From Polaribacter porphyrae (GTDB taxonomy: Bacteria > Bacteroidota > Bacteroidia > Flavobacteriales > Flavobacteriaceae), in contig NZ_MSCN01000001.1 of assembly GCF_002954685.1 (NCBI RefSeq), forward strand, positions 644,256 to 708,255: a stretch of DNA of 64,000 nt, given 5' to 3'. The notes under the pieces were generated by a model. It made no database searches. It saw only the letters and a list, made by a program, of their open reading frames with translations, and was not told the DNA's origin. Made by a program: the position numbers and the translations under genes. Below, in pieces: positions 54,143 to 64,000 of this stretch. The first letter of the stretch is position 1, and every line of letters begins with the position of its first letter.

Positions 54143-56569
54143 ATGAAGTTTCAAACACAAATTACTATACTATTTTTACTATTAAACTCATCGATTTACA
54201 GTCAATTTACGGTTAGTGGTATTGTCGTTGATAATGACAAAAAACCATTGAATAAAGTGCAATTATATAGTGAAAATGGAAGGTTTTTAACAGAGACTTT
54301 AATAACAGGTAAGTTTACTTTTACTACAAAAAAAGAGCGTATAACTATAATAGTTTATTCAGAAAGTTATAGAATTAAAAATATTAAATTAAACAAAACC
54401 AATTATCAAAATGTAACAATTACGTTAGAAGGTTTTGAAGAGGAGTTGTCTGAAATTCAAATAAAGTCAAGAAAACAAAGAGTTTTTGAATTAAAACGAT
54501 TGAAAGATGTAGAAGGTACATCTATTTATGCAGGTAAAAAAACGGAAGTTGTTTTGGTAAATCAATCTACTGCAAATTTAGCTACTAATAATGCAAGACA
54601 GATTTATAATCAAGTTGCAGGTTTAAATATTTTTGAAAATGATGATGCAGGTTTACAACTCAACATTGGAGGTAGAGGACTTGACCCAAATAGAACATCT
54701 AATTTTAACACACGTCAAAATTTATATGACATAAGTGCTGATGTTTTAGGTTATCCAGAAAGCTATTATACACCAGCAGCAGAAGGTTTACAAGAAATTC
54801 AAATTGTTAGAGGAGCTGCTTCATTACAATATGGAACTCAATTTGGAGGTCTCATTAATTTTGTGATGAAACAACCAAATGCAAATAAAGAATTAGAAAT
54901 AATTACTAGAAATACAGCAGGCAGTTTTGGTTTATATACCAATTTTACCAGTTTAAGTGGTACAAAAAATAAATTGAGTTATTATGCATATTTTAATTAT
55001 AAAACAGGAGATGGTTTTAGACCAAATTCACAATTCGATTCTAAAAATGCTTTTTTACATTTAGGATATGATTTTGATGCCAAAAACAAGTTAATTTTAG
55101 AAGTAACTTATTTAAATTATTTGGCACAACAAGCAGGAGGCTTAACTGATGAAATGTTTTCTCAAAACCCATTTCAGAGCAATAGAACTAGAAATTGGTT
55201 TAAAGTAAATTGGTTACTATATAACTTAAAATACAATTATAAAATTACTAAAGATGCAACATTTAGTTTTAATTTCTTTGGATTAAATGCTTCAAGAAAA
55301 GCAGTTGGTTTTAGAGTAGTTAGAGTGGCAACTAATGATGATTTTGGTGCAAGAGACTTAATTATTGGAGATTTTAACAACTTCGGATTTGAAGCACGAT
55401 TTGTAAACAACTATAAATTTTTAGGTATAAAAGCTACTTATTTGATTGGTAGCAAGTATTATAGGGCTTCAAATGCTTCATTTCAAGGACCAGGTACTGA
55501 TGGTTCTGATGCTAACTTTACAAAAGCCTCGAGTCAATTCCCAAACTATCGTTTTCAATCAGATTTTGAGAACCCCAATGAAAATATTGCTGTTTTTGGA
55601 GAAAATATTTTCTACATAAACGATAAATTTTCAATAACACCAGGTTTTCGATTTGAATACATTAATACAGGTAGTAATGGTACTCGTAAACGTACTAATT
55701 TTGATGGAGCAGGTAACCCTATAGGCACTGTTATTGATGATGATGATATCACTAAAGAGAGATCTTTTGCCTTATTTGGCATTGGTTTTAGCTATAAAAA
55801 TAACAAGTCTCTTGAATTTTATGCTAATGTTTCACAAAACTATAGATCCATTACGTTTTCTGATGTAAATATTATAAATCCTTCTAATGCAGTTGATGTA
55901 AATTTAGAAGATGAAAAAGGCTTTACAGCAGATTTTGGAACAAGAGGTAACATCAATAAAAATATTTCTTATGATGCCAATTTATTTGCACTATTCTATA
56001 ATAATAGAATTGGGGATGTATTTACAACAATTCCACCAGTAAATAATGTAGGATTATTAAGAACCAATGTTGGTAAAGCAAGAATATTAGGTATAGAATC
56101 TTTAATAGATTTTAACTTAAAAGGAATTTTAGAAATGAACAACAATTATGTGTTGAATGTGTTTTTTAATACTTCATTTATAAATTCAGAATATACTGAA
56201 TCTATTCAAAATGGTATAGTAGGTAAAAAAGTAGAGTTTGTGCCAGATGTGAATTTTAAAACAGGCATTCGTTTTGGTTATGATAATTTTTTAATTAGTG
56301 CACAATATAGCTATTTATCAGAGCAATTTAATGATGCTTCAAATTCAACAACTTCAGATGCTTCGAATGCAGTTAGAGGTCCAATACCAGCTTATGATAT
56401 TTTAGATTTATCAGCTTCTTACAAATACAAATTTTTAAAGCTTGAAGGTGGTGTAAACAACCTTTTAAATACTATTTATTTTACAAGAAGAGCTTCTGGT
56501 TACCCAGGCCCAGGTATTATACCTTCTGCTCCTAAAAACTATTATTTAACACTAGAGGTTAAAATTTAA
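54143..56569 (+). CDS. TonB-dependent receptor, probable ferric-siderophore/citrate type
   Basis: The 808-residue outer-membrane receptor has a signal peptide, a carboxypeptidase-like regulatory domain (FTVSGIVVDNDKKPLNKVQL), a plug domain (LQLNIGGRGLDPNRTSNF, RGAASLQYGTQFGG) and a C-terminal barrel ending in LEVKI. Plug-domain style resembles FecA-like receptors. It is the last gene of an operon with imelysin and DUF4856 lipoproteins, so iron import is the likely job; the ligand is unknown. Confidence 0.9.
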   Translation: MKFQTQITILFLLLNSSIYSQFTVSGIVVDNDKKPLNKVQLYSENGRFLTETLITGKFTFTTKKERITIIVYSESYRIKNIKLNKTNYQNVTITLEGFEEELSEIQIKSRKQRVFELKRLKDVEGTSIYAGKKTEVVLVNQSTANLATNNARQIYNQVAGLNIFENDDAGLQLNIGGRGLDPNRTSNFNTRQNLYDISADVLGYPESYYTPAAEGLQEIQIVRGAASLQYGTQFGGLINFVMKQPNANKELEIITRNTAGSFGLYTNFTSLSGTKNKLSYYAYFNYKTGDGFRPNSQFDSKNAFLHLGYDFDAKNKLILEVTYLNYLAQQAGGLTDEMFSQNPFQSNRTRNWFKVNWLLYNLKYNYKITKDATFSFNFFGLNASRKAVGFRVVRVATNDDFGARDLIIGDFNNFGFEARFVNNYKFLGIKATYLIGSKYYRASNASFQGPGTDGSDANFTKASSQFPNYRFQSDFENPNENIAVFGENIFYINDKFSITPGFRFEYINTGSNGTRKRTNFDGAGNPIGTVIDDDDITKERSFALFGIGFSYKNNKSLEFYANVSQNYRSITFSDVNIINPSNAVDVNLEDEKGFTADFGTRGNINKNISYDANLFALFYNNRIGDVFTTIPPVNNVGLLRTNVGKARILGIESLIDFNLKGILEMNNNYVLNVFFNTSFINSEYTESIQNGIVGKKVEFVPDVNFKTGIRFGYDNFLISAQYSYLSEQFNDASNSTTSDASNAVRGPIPAYDILDLSASYKYKFLKLEGGVNNLLNTIYFTRRASGYPGPGIIPSAPKNYYLTLEVKI

Positions 56570-56650
56570 AATCATTTTAAATAAGAAGATTTTTTAAGTG
56601 ATATTTTACAAAAATATATTTAAGTCGTATTTTTATAAAAAAGTATAATA

Positions 56651-57370
56651 ATGTTACAAAAGATTGATGTACTTAACAAATTACAAAAAGTAAGAAAAAA
56701 AACTTTTTCTGCTGATAAACTTTTAGAAAATTACAAGTATCTCTTAAATAAAGTAGATGCTAAAAGAAATGAAACAATTCTTAAACTTAACTCAAAAAAT
56801 AACGAAGCATTTAATGTTTTTAATATTGATAAGATTGATGCAAATGCCATATTCCATATTAGTCAGATAAAAAGAATATGTGCAGATTACAGACTTCGTT
56901 TTTTAGATTCAGCAAATTTTATTAATCCATATCCAGAAGAATTAATTACTAAAATTCATATGGTTGAAAGTTTACATAACACAACTTTATGTAATTTTAA
57001 AATAGTTGCACCTTATGAGGCTTTTAAGCAAAAGAAGGCAGATGATCCTTTATTATTCGCACCTATGGGAAATGGTTATTATCACTTAATTCACAAATGG
57101 GGAACAGACTTACACCCTTTAAGAAAATTTAAATTTTGGGCGTTTAAAAATGTTGAAACATTAGGTTTTGCCCTAGCAATTTTAAGTATTTTATGTACTG
57201 CAATTTCATATCCGCTCTTTTTTAATAGAGAACCTAATTTTGGTTACTTGTTAATGTTATTTATGTTTTATTTTAAGGGTGTTGCAGGCATGTTCTTTAT
57301 TTTCTTTGGTAGTTCTGGTAAAAATTTCAGTGAATATTCCTGGCAGAGTCAATATGATAAAATACGATAA
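56651..57370 (+). CDS. Conserved-looking protein with two C-terminal transmembrane helices
   Basis: The 239-residue protein has a charged helical N-terminus, a middle block (ICADYRLRFLDSANFINPYP, LLFAPMGNGYYHLIHKWGTD) and two hydrophobic helices near 170-188 and 198-217. I do not recognise a named family. It has its own upstream gap and precedes guaB without obvious coupling. Confidence 0.75.
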   Translation: MLQKIDVLNKLQKVRKKTFSADKLLENYKYLLNKVDAKRNETILKLNSKNNEAFNVFNIDKIDANAIFHISQIKRICADYRLRFLDSANFINPYPEELITKIHMVESLHNTTLCNFKIVAPYEAFKQKKADDPLLFAPMGNGYYHLIHKWGTDLHPLRKFKFWAFKNVETLGFALAILSILCTAISYPLFFNREPNFGYLLMLFMFYFKGVAGMFFIFFGSSGKNFSEYSWQSQYDKIR

Positions 57371-57435
57371 TACTTTAAATATCATATTTACATCAAATTA
57401 AACGTATTACAAGCTATAATATCATTTATTAGTTG

Positions 57436-57443
57436 TAAATTTG
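57436..57443 (+). promoter_or_regulatory. -7 element of the guaB promoter
   Basis: TAAATTTG matches TAnnTTTG exactly, 25 bp before the guaB ATG. No purine riboswitch structure is apparent in this short leader. Confidence 0.6.
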
Positions 57444-57468
57444 CCTGCAATTAAATTTTAATTGCAAG

Positions 57469-58944
57469 ATGGTTTCACACGAAAATAAAATTCTAGGAGA
57501 AGGGCTAACTTATGATGATGTTCTTTTAGTTCCAGCCTTTTCTAAAGTACTTCCAAGAAAAGTAAATATCCAAACAAAATTTACTAGAAATATTACTATA
57601 AACGTACCTATTGTGTCTGCAGCTATGGATACTGTAACAGAATCTGCTTTAGCTATTGCTATGGCTAGAGAAGGAGGCATAGGTGTGCTTCATAAAAATA
57701 TGACCATTGCACAACAAGCACAAGAAGTTAGAAAAGTGAAACGTGCTGAAAGTGGTATGATTTTAGATCCAGTTACGTTACCATTAACAGCTGTTGTTGC
57801 AGATGCAAAGAATAATATGAGAGAACATAGTATAGGAGGAATTCCTGTAGTTGATAAAGAAGGGAAACTAGAAGGTATTGTAACTAACAGAGATTTACGC
57901 TTTGAGCACGAAAATAACAGACCTATAGTAGAAGTAATGACAAGTGAAAACTTAATTACTGCAGATGTTGGTACTTCTCTAAAAGATGCAGAAGCCATTC
58001 TACAAGAAAATAAAATTGAAAAACTATTAATAGTTGATAAAGACTATAAACTAAAAGGATTAATTACTTTTAGAGATATTACAAAGGTTACACAAAAACC
58101 GATTGCAAATAAAGATTCCTATGGTAGGTTACGAGTAGCTGCAGCACTAGGAGTTACTGGTGATGCTGTAGAAAGAGCAGAAGCATTAGTAAATGCTGGT
58201 GTTGATGCTGTGATTATTGATACAGCACACGGTCATACAGAAGGTGTTGTTAAAGTATTACAACAAATAAAAAGTAAATTTCCTAATTTAGATGTTGTAG
58301 TAGGTAATATTGCAACTCCAGAAGCTGCTAAATTTTTAGTAAATGCTGGTGCAGATGCAGTTAAAGTTGGTATTGGTCCTGGCTCTATATGTACAACAAG
58401 AGTTGTAGCAGGTGTTGGTTTTCCTCAATTTTCTGCTGTTTTAGAAGTTGCAAATGCAATAAAAGGCAGTGGTGTTCCTGTAATTGCTGATGGTGGAATA
58501 CGCTATACAGGTGATATACCTAAAGCAATAGCTGCTGGTGCAGATTCTGTAATGTTGGGCTCTTTATTAGCAGGTACAAAAGAATCTCCAGGAGAAACTA
58601 TTATTTACGAAGGTAGAAAATTTAAATCTTATAGAGGTATGGGTTCTGTAGAAGCCATGAAACAAGGATCTAAAGACAGGTATTTTCAAGATGTAGAAGA
58701 TGATATTAAAAAGTTAGTACCAGAAGGAATTGTAGGACGTGTGCCTTACAAAGGTGAATTGTTTGAAAGCATTCATCAGTTTATTGGAGGTTTACGAGCA
58801 GGAATGGGCTATTGTGGTTCTAAAGATATTGAAACTTTAAAAGAAACTGGAAAATTCGTAAGAATTACAGCTAGTGGAATAAATGAAAGTCACCCACATG
58901 ATGTGGCCATTACTAAAGAAGCACCAAATTATAGTAGGAGATAA
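57469..58944 (+). CDS. guaB: Inosine-5'-monophosphate dehydrogenase
   Basis: The 491-residue enzyme oxidises IMP to XMP, the first step to GMP. The N-terminus [13 protein letters not shown], two CBS domains (about residues 95-205, with [20 protein letters not shown]), the catalytic cysteine loop [13 protein letters not shown] and the flap region ([10 protein letters not shown]) are all present. The length is standard. Confidence 0.97.
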   Translation: MVSHENKILGEGLTYDDVLLVPAFSKVLPRKVNIQTKFTRNITINVPIVSAAMDTVTESALAIAMAREGGIGVLHKNMTIAQQAQEVRKVKRAESGMILDPVTLPLTAVVADAKNNMREHSIGGIPVVDKEGKLEGIVTNRDLRFEHENNRPIVEVMTSENLITADVGTSLKDAEAILQENKIEKLLIVDKDYKLKGLITFRDITKVTQKPIANKDSYGRLRVAAALGVTGDAVERAEALVNAGVDAVIIDTAHGHTEGVVKVLQQIKSKFPNLDVVVGNIATPEAAKFLVNAGADAVKVGIGPGSICTTRVVAGVGFPQFSAVLEVANAIKGSGVPVIADGGIRYTGDIPKAIAAGADSVMLGSLLAGTKESPGETIIYEGRKFKSYRGMGSVEAMKQGSKDRYFQDVEDDIKKLVPEGIVGRVPYKGELFESIHQFIGGLRAGMGYCGSKDIETLKETGKFVRITASGINESHPHDVAITKEAPNYSRR

Positions 58945-58971
58945 AGTTTATTTCTATATTTTTTCTCTTTA

Positions 58972-60156
58972 TTATTTTTGAATTAATTCTTCAATACTTT
59001 CTAAAATAATCTTGCAACCTTCACTAATTTCTTTATCAGTAATTGTTAAAGGAGGTGTAATTCGTATTGCTTTTGCCTCAAAAAGTAAAAAAAATAAGAT
59101 TATACCCTTTTCTAAACATCTATGAATAATTTTAGCAGCAAGTTCAGGAGTGTCAACTATTACAGCTAACATTAACCCTTTTCCTCTGATTTCTTTAATA
59201 GCAGAATGTTTTAGATGTTTTTTGATTAATTTTTCTTTTCGTAAACTTTCAAAAATTAAATTAGTACTTAAAATTTCTTTTAATGTTGCATTTGCAGCTG
59301 CAGCAATAACAGGATGTCCTGCAAATGTAGAAATATGACCAAGTTTCGGATTATCTTTTAATAAACTCATATTGTTATAAGATGCAATAAATGCACCAAT
59401 TGGCATTCCACCTCCTAAACCTTTACCAGTTATCAAAATATCTGGAGTTACATTATAATTTTCAAAACCCCAAAAAGTACCTGTTCTTCCAATACCTGTT
59501 TGTATTTCGTCCAAAATTAATAACGTTCCAACTTCTTCACAACGTTTTTTTACTTTAGCTAAATAATTATTTTTAGGTTCAATAAACCCAGCACCACCTT
59601 GTATGGTTTCTAAAATTACAGCAGCAGTGTTTGTGGTAATTTTTTGTAAACAAAATTCACAGTTAAATTCGATAAATTTCGTACCAGGAATTAAAGGTCT
59701 AAAAGCCCTGTTTTGCTGTTCTGCACCAGAAACAGACATTGCACCCATAGTATTACCATGATAAGAATTTTTTGCAGCAATTATTTCTGCTCTTTTGGTT
59801 ACTCTTTTGGCTAGTTTTAAAGCTCCTTCAGTAGCTTCTGTACCTGAATTTGTTAGATAAACAGATGATAATTCTTTAGGCAAAGTAGTTGCTAATAATT
59901 TACAGAGTTCAACTTGTGGTTGTTGAATAAACTCGCCATAAACCATCACATGACTGTATCTATCAACTTGATTTTTAATTGCTTTTGAAACTTTTGGATG
60001 ATTATGACCTAAACTATTTGCAGAAACACCAGCAACAAAATCTAGATATTTTTTACCTGCAGTGTCATAAATATAAGTCCCATCTGCATGAGAAATTTCT
60101 ATGGCAAGTGGGTAAGGAGAAGTTTGTGCTTGATATTTAAAAAAATCTGACTTCAC
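58972..60156 (-). CDS. Class III aminotransferase (acetylornithine/aspartate-type)
   Basis: The 394-residue PLP enzyme starts at GTG 60156 with no in-frame ATG nearby. It has the family's LDEIQTGIGRTG (PLP-contacting Asp) and the Schiff-base lysine in ITGKGLGGGMPIGAF. It is similar to ArgD-type enzymes, but there is no arginine gene nearby, so the substrate is left open. The start lies 4 bp after the OstA-like gene's stop. Confidence 0.88.
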   Translation of the reverse strand: MKSDFFKYQAQTSPYPLAIEISHADGTYIYDTAGKKYLDFVAGVSANSLGHNHPKVSKAIKNQVDRYSHVMVYGEFIQQPQVELCKLLATTLPKELSSVYLTNSGTEATEGALKLAKRVTKRAEIIAAKNSYHGNTMGAMSVSGAEQQNRAFRPLIPGTKFIEFNCEFCLQKITTNTAAVILETIQGGAGFIEPKNNYLAKVKKRCEEVGTLLILDEIQTGIGRTGTFWGFENYNVTPDILITGKGLGGGMPIGAFIASYNNMSLLKDNPKLGHISTFAGHPVIAAAANATLKEILSTNLIFESLRKEKLIKKHLKHSAIKEIRGKGLMLAVIVDTPELAAKIIHRCLEKGIILFFLLFEAKAIRITPPLTITDKEISEGCKIILESIEELIQK

Positions 60157-60159
60157 GCA

Positions 60160-61782
60160 TTATTTATTATTCATACCAATTGGTGGTCTTTTCTTTTTTT
60201 TCTTATCTATAATAGCAGGTAATTTTTTATCTTTATTTTTATCTTTTGGTATTTTTTTATCACTTGAGTCTTTACTAAAAATATCTTCTTTAGATTTTGG
60301 CTGTTCATCTTCTCGCCAAATAAAACCTTTTAATTTTTTTACTTCTTCAGGTAATTGAGAAGGAGGATAAGTAACTCCATCAGATTGATTTAAATACTTT
60401 ATAGATTCAATTTGCCCATCTTTTAAGCTAAACTCAATATTACTAGAAATTTCTTTGGTAATGGTTTCTAAAACTTGTGTTTCTTCATTTCTATTAAAAT
60501 ATACAGATTCAGCATTTCCTTTAACCAACAAAGTTTTTAACTTGTTTTTAAAGAATTTGCCATACATGTTTCTGCCTTTAATTTGATTGAAATCTTTTTT
60601 AGAAATTGAATCTTTTGAAATGATAAATGCATTATTAAATACTTTTAAAGAATCTAATTTTTCTGTTTCTATATTAGATTGTAAGTAGATACTATCACCA
60701 GTAATTTGATTTTGATCAGACCAAATCACAGGATTTCTATACATTTTTGTATAACCAGTAGTTTGATTGGTATGAATGGAATCGCATTTGCCTTGCAAAT
60801 CTGATTTAAAAATTTTTACATTATGATAGGTTCTTACAATTCGTTTCTTTGGTTTTCCAGTTACTAACAATGTATCTCCGTGAATAAACATAGAATCTTT
60901 ATCTATAATAGAAATGGCAACTGCTCTTTTTATAATAAATAGTGAGTCTTTAAGTTCAAATAACTCTGCATAATTGCCTTTTGTTACAAAGTTTTGCACA
61001 GTGTCTACAACTTGAATATTGTTTGTTGCAGAAGCAAAACCTCTTTTTTTATCATAATATAAACTATCACCTTCAACAGTTCTTTCTTTTAAATAGAGTT
61101 TTGCGTTTTTGGTAAAATGAGAAATATCAGTTTTAGTATTATAAAATCCTTTTTCTGTGTATAATTTATTTTTGTTTTGTGTATTTGTTATAGTTGATGG
61201 ACCATACAAATATGCCAAACCAGAATTTGTATAATAATCTAAATGATTAGATTCTAAATTATTTTCAGGATTTACTACTGTAACTCTGTTTGTTGCAGTA
61301 AATTTTTTGGTTTCTAAATAGTAGTTCCCTTTTTTACTTTTTAAAGTATTTTTTACATCTTTTATAGTACCATAACTTTGATAATATAGTTTTTGATTGA
61401 TTCTATCAAATTGTAAGGTGTCAGTAGTTAGTGTCATTGTAGGATCTGTTAAAACCACATTGCCCCAAGAAAGTGCTTGTTTAGCATTTACATCATAATC
61501 AGCATAATCACTAGTTTGAGTAATTGTATCTCCTTGCTTAATAAAAACTTTACCTATAGCTTTAAAAAAATTCTCTTTTCTGTAATATAATGCTTGTTGA
61601 CTTTTTAAATCTATACCTTGATGTTTCATTTTTACATCACCAATTAAAATAGTAGCACCAGGATATTTTTCTTCATCTGTATATTGATATTCAGAGGTAT
61701 ATACAATTTTTCTTGTCTGTTTTTTTTGAGAAAAAAAAGAAACTGTGTATAAAATAAGAAATAAAAAAAATATTCTTTTCAA
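60160..61782 (-). CDS. OstA-like (LptA/LptD N-domain) lipopolysaccharide-transport protein
   Basis: The frame extends to 61860, but a TTG at 61782 gives a clean signal peptide (MKRIFFLFLILYTVSFFSQ), so the mature protein is likely exported and about 540 residues long. The mature part is made of repeated beta strands of the OstA type (GATILIGDVKMKHQG, VFIKQGDTITQTSDYADYDV). The C-terminus is very lysine-rich. Periplasmic OstA proteins bridge LPS transport across the envelope; the barrel is encoded elsewhere. Confidence 0.83.
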   Translation of the reverse strand: MKRIFFLFLILYTVSFFSQKKQTRKIVYTSEYQYTDEEKYPGATILIGDVKMKHQGIDLKSQQALYYRKENFFKAIGKVFIKQGDTITQTSDYADYDVNAKQALSWGNVVLTDPTMTLTTDTLQFDRINQKLYYQSYGTIKDVKNTLKSKKGNYYLETKKFTATNRVTVVNPENNLESNHLDYYTNSGLAYLYGPSTITNTQNKNKLYTEKGFYNTKTDISHFTKNAKLYLKERTVEGDSLYYDKKRGFASATNNIQVVDTVQNFVTKGNYAELFELKDSLFIIKRAVAISIIDKDSMFIHGDTLLVTGKPKKRIVRTYHNVKIFKSDLQGKCDSIHTNQTTGYTKMYRNPVIWSDQNQITGDSIYLQSNIETEKLDSLKVFNNAFIISKDSISKKDFNQIKGRNMYGKFFKNKLKTLLVKGNAESVYFNRNEETQVLETITKEISSNIEFSLKDGQIESIKYLNQSDGVTYPPSQLPEEVKKLKGFIWREDEQPKSKEDIFSKDSSDKKIPKDKNKDKKLPAIIDKKKKKRPPIGMNNK

Positions 61783-61849
61783 AAGATTTGTTTTGCGACA
61801 AAAATAATGAAAAGAATATCTCAAAATCTTAATATTAAGATAAATGTAG

Positions 61850-63121
61850 TTATCTAACAATAGTTTGTTTTCTATCAGGCCCCACAGAAACTATTTTTAC
61901 TGGCACTCCTGTTTCTTTTTCGATAAAAGCTACATAATCCATTAGGTTTTGTGGCAATTCATCTGCTGAAGTCATTTTTGTTAAATCATCTTCCCAACCT
62001 TTAAACTCTGAATAGTTGACAGAAACATTTTCTGGTTCTATGTTATATGGTAAATGTGTAATTTCTTTGCCTTTGTAATTGTATGATGTACATACTTTTA
62101 GTGTATCAAAACCAGAAAGAACATCACCTTTCATCATCATTAATTGAGTAACACCATTTACATCAACAGCATATTTTAAAGCTACTAAATCTAACCAACC
62201 ACACCTTCTTGGTCTTCCAGTTGTAGCTCCAAATTCATGACCAACTCTTGCCATTGTTGCTCCATCTTCATCAAATAATTCGGTAGGAAAAGGACCAGAA
62301 CCTACTCTAGTTGTATAGGCTTTAAAAATTCCAAAAACATCTCCAATTCTGTTTGGAGCAACCCCTAAACCAGTACAAGCACCAGCAGCAGTTGTATTAG
62401 ATGAAGTTACAAAAGGATACGTTCCAAAATCAATATCTAATAAAGAACCTTGTGCACCTTCAGCTAAAATTGTTTTTTTATTTTTTATGGCTTGGTTTAA
62501 AAACTCTTCGCTATCAATAAACGCTAATGTTTTTAATTTATCAATCCCTTTTTTAAATTCAGTTTCTAGTTCTTTTAAATCATATTCAATTTGAACATCA
62601 AAAAATTCTAACATTTTAATATGCTTTTCTGTTAAAGCATCATATTTTTCTTTCCAGTTTTCTAGTTCTAAATCTCCAACACGCATTCCATTTCTGCCAG
62701 TTTTGTCCATATAAGTTGGTCCAATTCCTTTTAGAGTAGAACCAATTTTTGCTTTTCCTTTAGAAGTTTCAGAAGCTGCATCTAACAATCTATGTGTAGG
62801 TAAAATTAAATGAGCTTTTCTAGAAATTAATAATTTTGATGTATAATCAATATTGTGTTTGTCTAAATTTTCTAATTCTTTTTTAAAGATTACAGGGTCA
62901 ATTACAACTCCATTACCAACAACATTTAGTGCTGTTTTATGAAAAATTCCTGAAGGAATAGTATGTAAAACATGTTTGTTCCCATCAAAAATTAAAGTAT
63001 GCCCAGCATTAGGACCTCCTTGAAAACGTGCAATAATATCGTAATTTTTGGTAAGAACATCTACAATCTTACCTTTTCCTTCATCTCCCCATTGCAATCC
63101 TAGTAATAAATCTACAGCCAT
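61850..63121 (-). CDS. purA: Adenylosuccinate synthase
   Basis: The 423-residue enzyme converts IMP and aspartate to adenylosuccinate. It has the N-terminal GLQWGDEGKGKIVD GTP-binding loop, GPNAGHT, KIGSTLKGIGPTYMDK, and RPRRCGWLD near the end. With guaB this window contains both IMP branch-point enzymes, though on opposite strands. Confidence 0.97.
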   Translation of the reverse strand: MAVDLLLGLQWGDEGKGKIVDVLTKNYDIIARFQGGPNAGHTLIFDGNKHVLHTIPSGIFHKTALNVVGNGVVIDPVIFKKELENLDKHNIDYTSKLLISRKAHLILPTHRLLDAASETSKGKAKIGSTLKGIGPTYMDKTGRNGMRVGDLELENWKEKYDALTEKHIKMLEFFDVQIEYDLKELETEFKKGIDKLKTLAFIDSEEFLNQAIKNKKTILAEGAQGSLLDIDFGTYPFVTSSNTTAAGACTGLGVAPNRIGDVFGIFKAYTTRVGSGPFPTELFDEDGATMARVGHEFGATTGRPRRCGWLDLVALKYAVDVNGVTQLMMMKGDVLSGFDTLKVCTSYNYKGKEITHLPYNIEPENVSVNYSEFKGWEDDLTKMTSADELPQNLMDYVAFIEKETGVPVKIVSVGPDRKQTIVR

Positions 63122-63167
63122 TTTGTAATTGTGTAATTGTTAAAGCGTTTAAGTATTTAGTTGAAAA

Positions 63168-63614
63168 TTATTTTTTCTTTTTTGTTCCGTAAAAATAAAG
63201 CGAGTGATTTTGAATATCAATATCAAAGATATCTTCAATTGTTTTTTTGATGATTTGAATTCTTGGGTCACAAAACTCTTTAACATCACCTGTATCTGTA
63301 AAAATTACATGATCATGATTTTTATCAAAATAGCTTTTCTCATAACGAGCCATAGATTGCCCATCAAATTGATGTTTTCTAACCAAATTACAATCTAACA
63401 ATAAATCTATAGTATTGTAAAGTGTTGCTCTACTTACCCTATAGTTTTTATTTTTCATTTTGATATATAAAGATTCTATATCAAAATGCTCATCAGCATC
63501 ATATATTTCTTGAAGTATAGCATAGCGTTCAGGAGTTTTTCTATGTTTATTATCTTCTAGATAAGAAGTAAAAACCTTTTTTACTATTTCTTGGTTCTCA
63601 AGAGAATTACTCAT
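63168..63614 (-). CDS. Fur-family transcriptional regulator lacking the CxxC pair
   Basis: The 148-residue protein has the Fur winged HTH ([41 protein letters not shown]) and the metal-site NHDHVIF. The canonical CxxC zinc pair after it is replaced by TDTG, so the structural zinc site is probably absent or different. Possible roles are iron, peroxide or zinc sensing. It lies between purA and a RelA/SpoT gene, a housekeeping neighbourhood. Confidence 0.88.
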   Translation of the reverse strand: MSNSLENQEIVKKVFTSYLEDNKHRKTPERYAILQEIYDADEHFDIESLYIKMKNKNYRVSRATLYNTIDLLLDCNLVRKHQFDGQSMARYEKSYFDKNHDHVIFTDTGDVKEFCDPRIQIIKKTIEDIFDIDIQNHSLYFYGTKKKK

Positions 63615-63686
63615 ATTAATACTATTTATAGACAGACAAATTTACAGTTATTTCTGAATTAAAATACACTTTTATAAGAATGATAT

Positions 63687-64000
63687 TTACATTCTATTAA
63701 CACGATCTACTTTTTGTACACCTTCTACTTTTTGAATACGTTTTATTAGTTTATTTAATTGCGAACTGTTCTTTACACTTAAAGATATTTTACCGTCAAA
63801 AACACCTTCATCACCAGAAATATTAATACTATGAATAAATACCCCCATATTACTAGAAATTATTTTGGTAACGTTGTTTACAATACCAGTATTATCTACG
63901 CCACTAATATGTAAAATAGCTTTAAAGTCTTGTTTTGTAGAATCAATCCACTTTGCTTTCATTATTCTGTAAGCATAGTTAGATTGTAATGAAATTGAAT
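63687..64000 (-). CDS. RelA/SpoT-type (p)ppGpp enzyme, C-terminal ACT domain (cut by window edge)
   Basis: The last 104 codons are present and the frame stays open to the window end. The sequence NYAYRIMKAKWIDSTK, FKAILHISGVDNTGIVNNVT and ISLSVKNSSQLNKLIKRIQK through VDRVNRM-stop is a typical RSH ACT domain. Synthetase and hydrolase domains would lie outside. An ATG at 63962 is internal, not the start. Confidence 0.88.
   Translation of the reverse strand, partial: SISLQSNYAYRIMKAKWIDSTKQDFKAILHISGVDNTGIVNNVTKIISSNMGVFIHSINISGDEGVFDGKISLSVKNSSQLNKLIKRIQKVEGVQKVDRVNRM

Noticed and set aside
57376..57390. Fnr-like box before guaB (AAATATCATATTTA)
   Set aside because: Only one half-site matches; no palindrome of the ccoI/ccoS type and wrong spacing to the -7 element.

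Overview
The window comes from a low-GC member of the Bacteroidota, most likely a marine flavobacterium of the Polaribacter/Tenacibaculum type. The evidence is the coding style (AT-rich, few Shine-Dalgarno sites), repeated matches to the Bacteroidota sigma factor -7 element TAnnTTTG, a fused CcoN-CcoO oxidase subunit, a lipidated TamA-like protein, split 5'-nucleotidase genes, and domain families typical of the phylum (DUF4856, DUF4268, OstA-like). I saw no tRNA, rRNA, CRISPR array or complete insertion sequence.

Layout. 1-4181: a divergent RNA-repair locus with a WYL regulator (cut by the window edge), RtcB RNA ligase, a small zinc-ribbon-like protein and two RlaP-type Pol-beta nucleotidyltransferases. 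4242-7060: an ABC ATPase plus membrane partner. 7173-14534: tamB and a lipidated tamA-like gene. 14542-25329: a microaerobic respiration island with an Fnr/FixK-like regulator, ccoI, hemN, ccoS, ccoNO, ccoQ, ccoP, ccoG, ccoH and a TauE/SafE-like protein. The ccoI and ccoS promoters carry near-identical palindromes at identical spacing from their -7 elements. 25334-30249: an accessory stretch with an AraC regulator, small membrane proteins, a BNR-repeat lipoprotein and a serine hydrolase beside a hydrolase remnant. 30389-35144: MerC and FolE diverge from a PhoX-like gene across a sharp palindrome. A truncated COG0523 GTPase and a two-gene 5'-nucleotidase follow.

35327-39592 is a single 1421-residue protein with an N-terminal PD-(D/E)xK nuclease, a NACHT/STAND ATPase and a long helical C-terminus. 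It lies directly behind mnmE and is the best anti-phage candidate here. 39612-48951 is mostly housekeeping (mnmE, mscS, dps, miaE, a Na+/H+ antiporter, dnaX, msrA) interrupted by a structured intergenic element. 48977-50265 is a repeat-rich patch with a degenerating membrane-protein gene, a GNRA-loop hairpin element and nested inverted repeats. 50266-56569 is a probable iron-acquisition operon (DUF4856 lipoprotein, imelysin, HTTM protein, TonB-dependent receptor). It has repeated 23-bp candidate operators and strong intercistronic hairpins, and one gene carries an in-frame copy of an intergenic repeat. 56651-64000 returns to housekeeping: guaB, an aminotransferase, an OstA-like protein, purA, a Fur-family regulator and the end of a RelA/SpoT gene.

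The most interesting items are the RNA-repair operon with its hairpin-rich leader, the nuclease-NACHT protein, the paired Fnr-like promoters, and the mobile repeats that have entered both intergenic and coding DNA.
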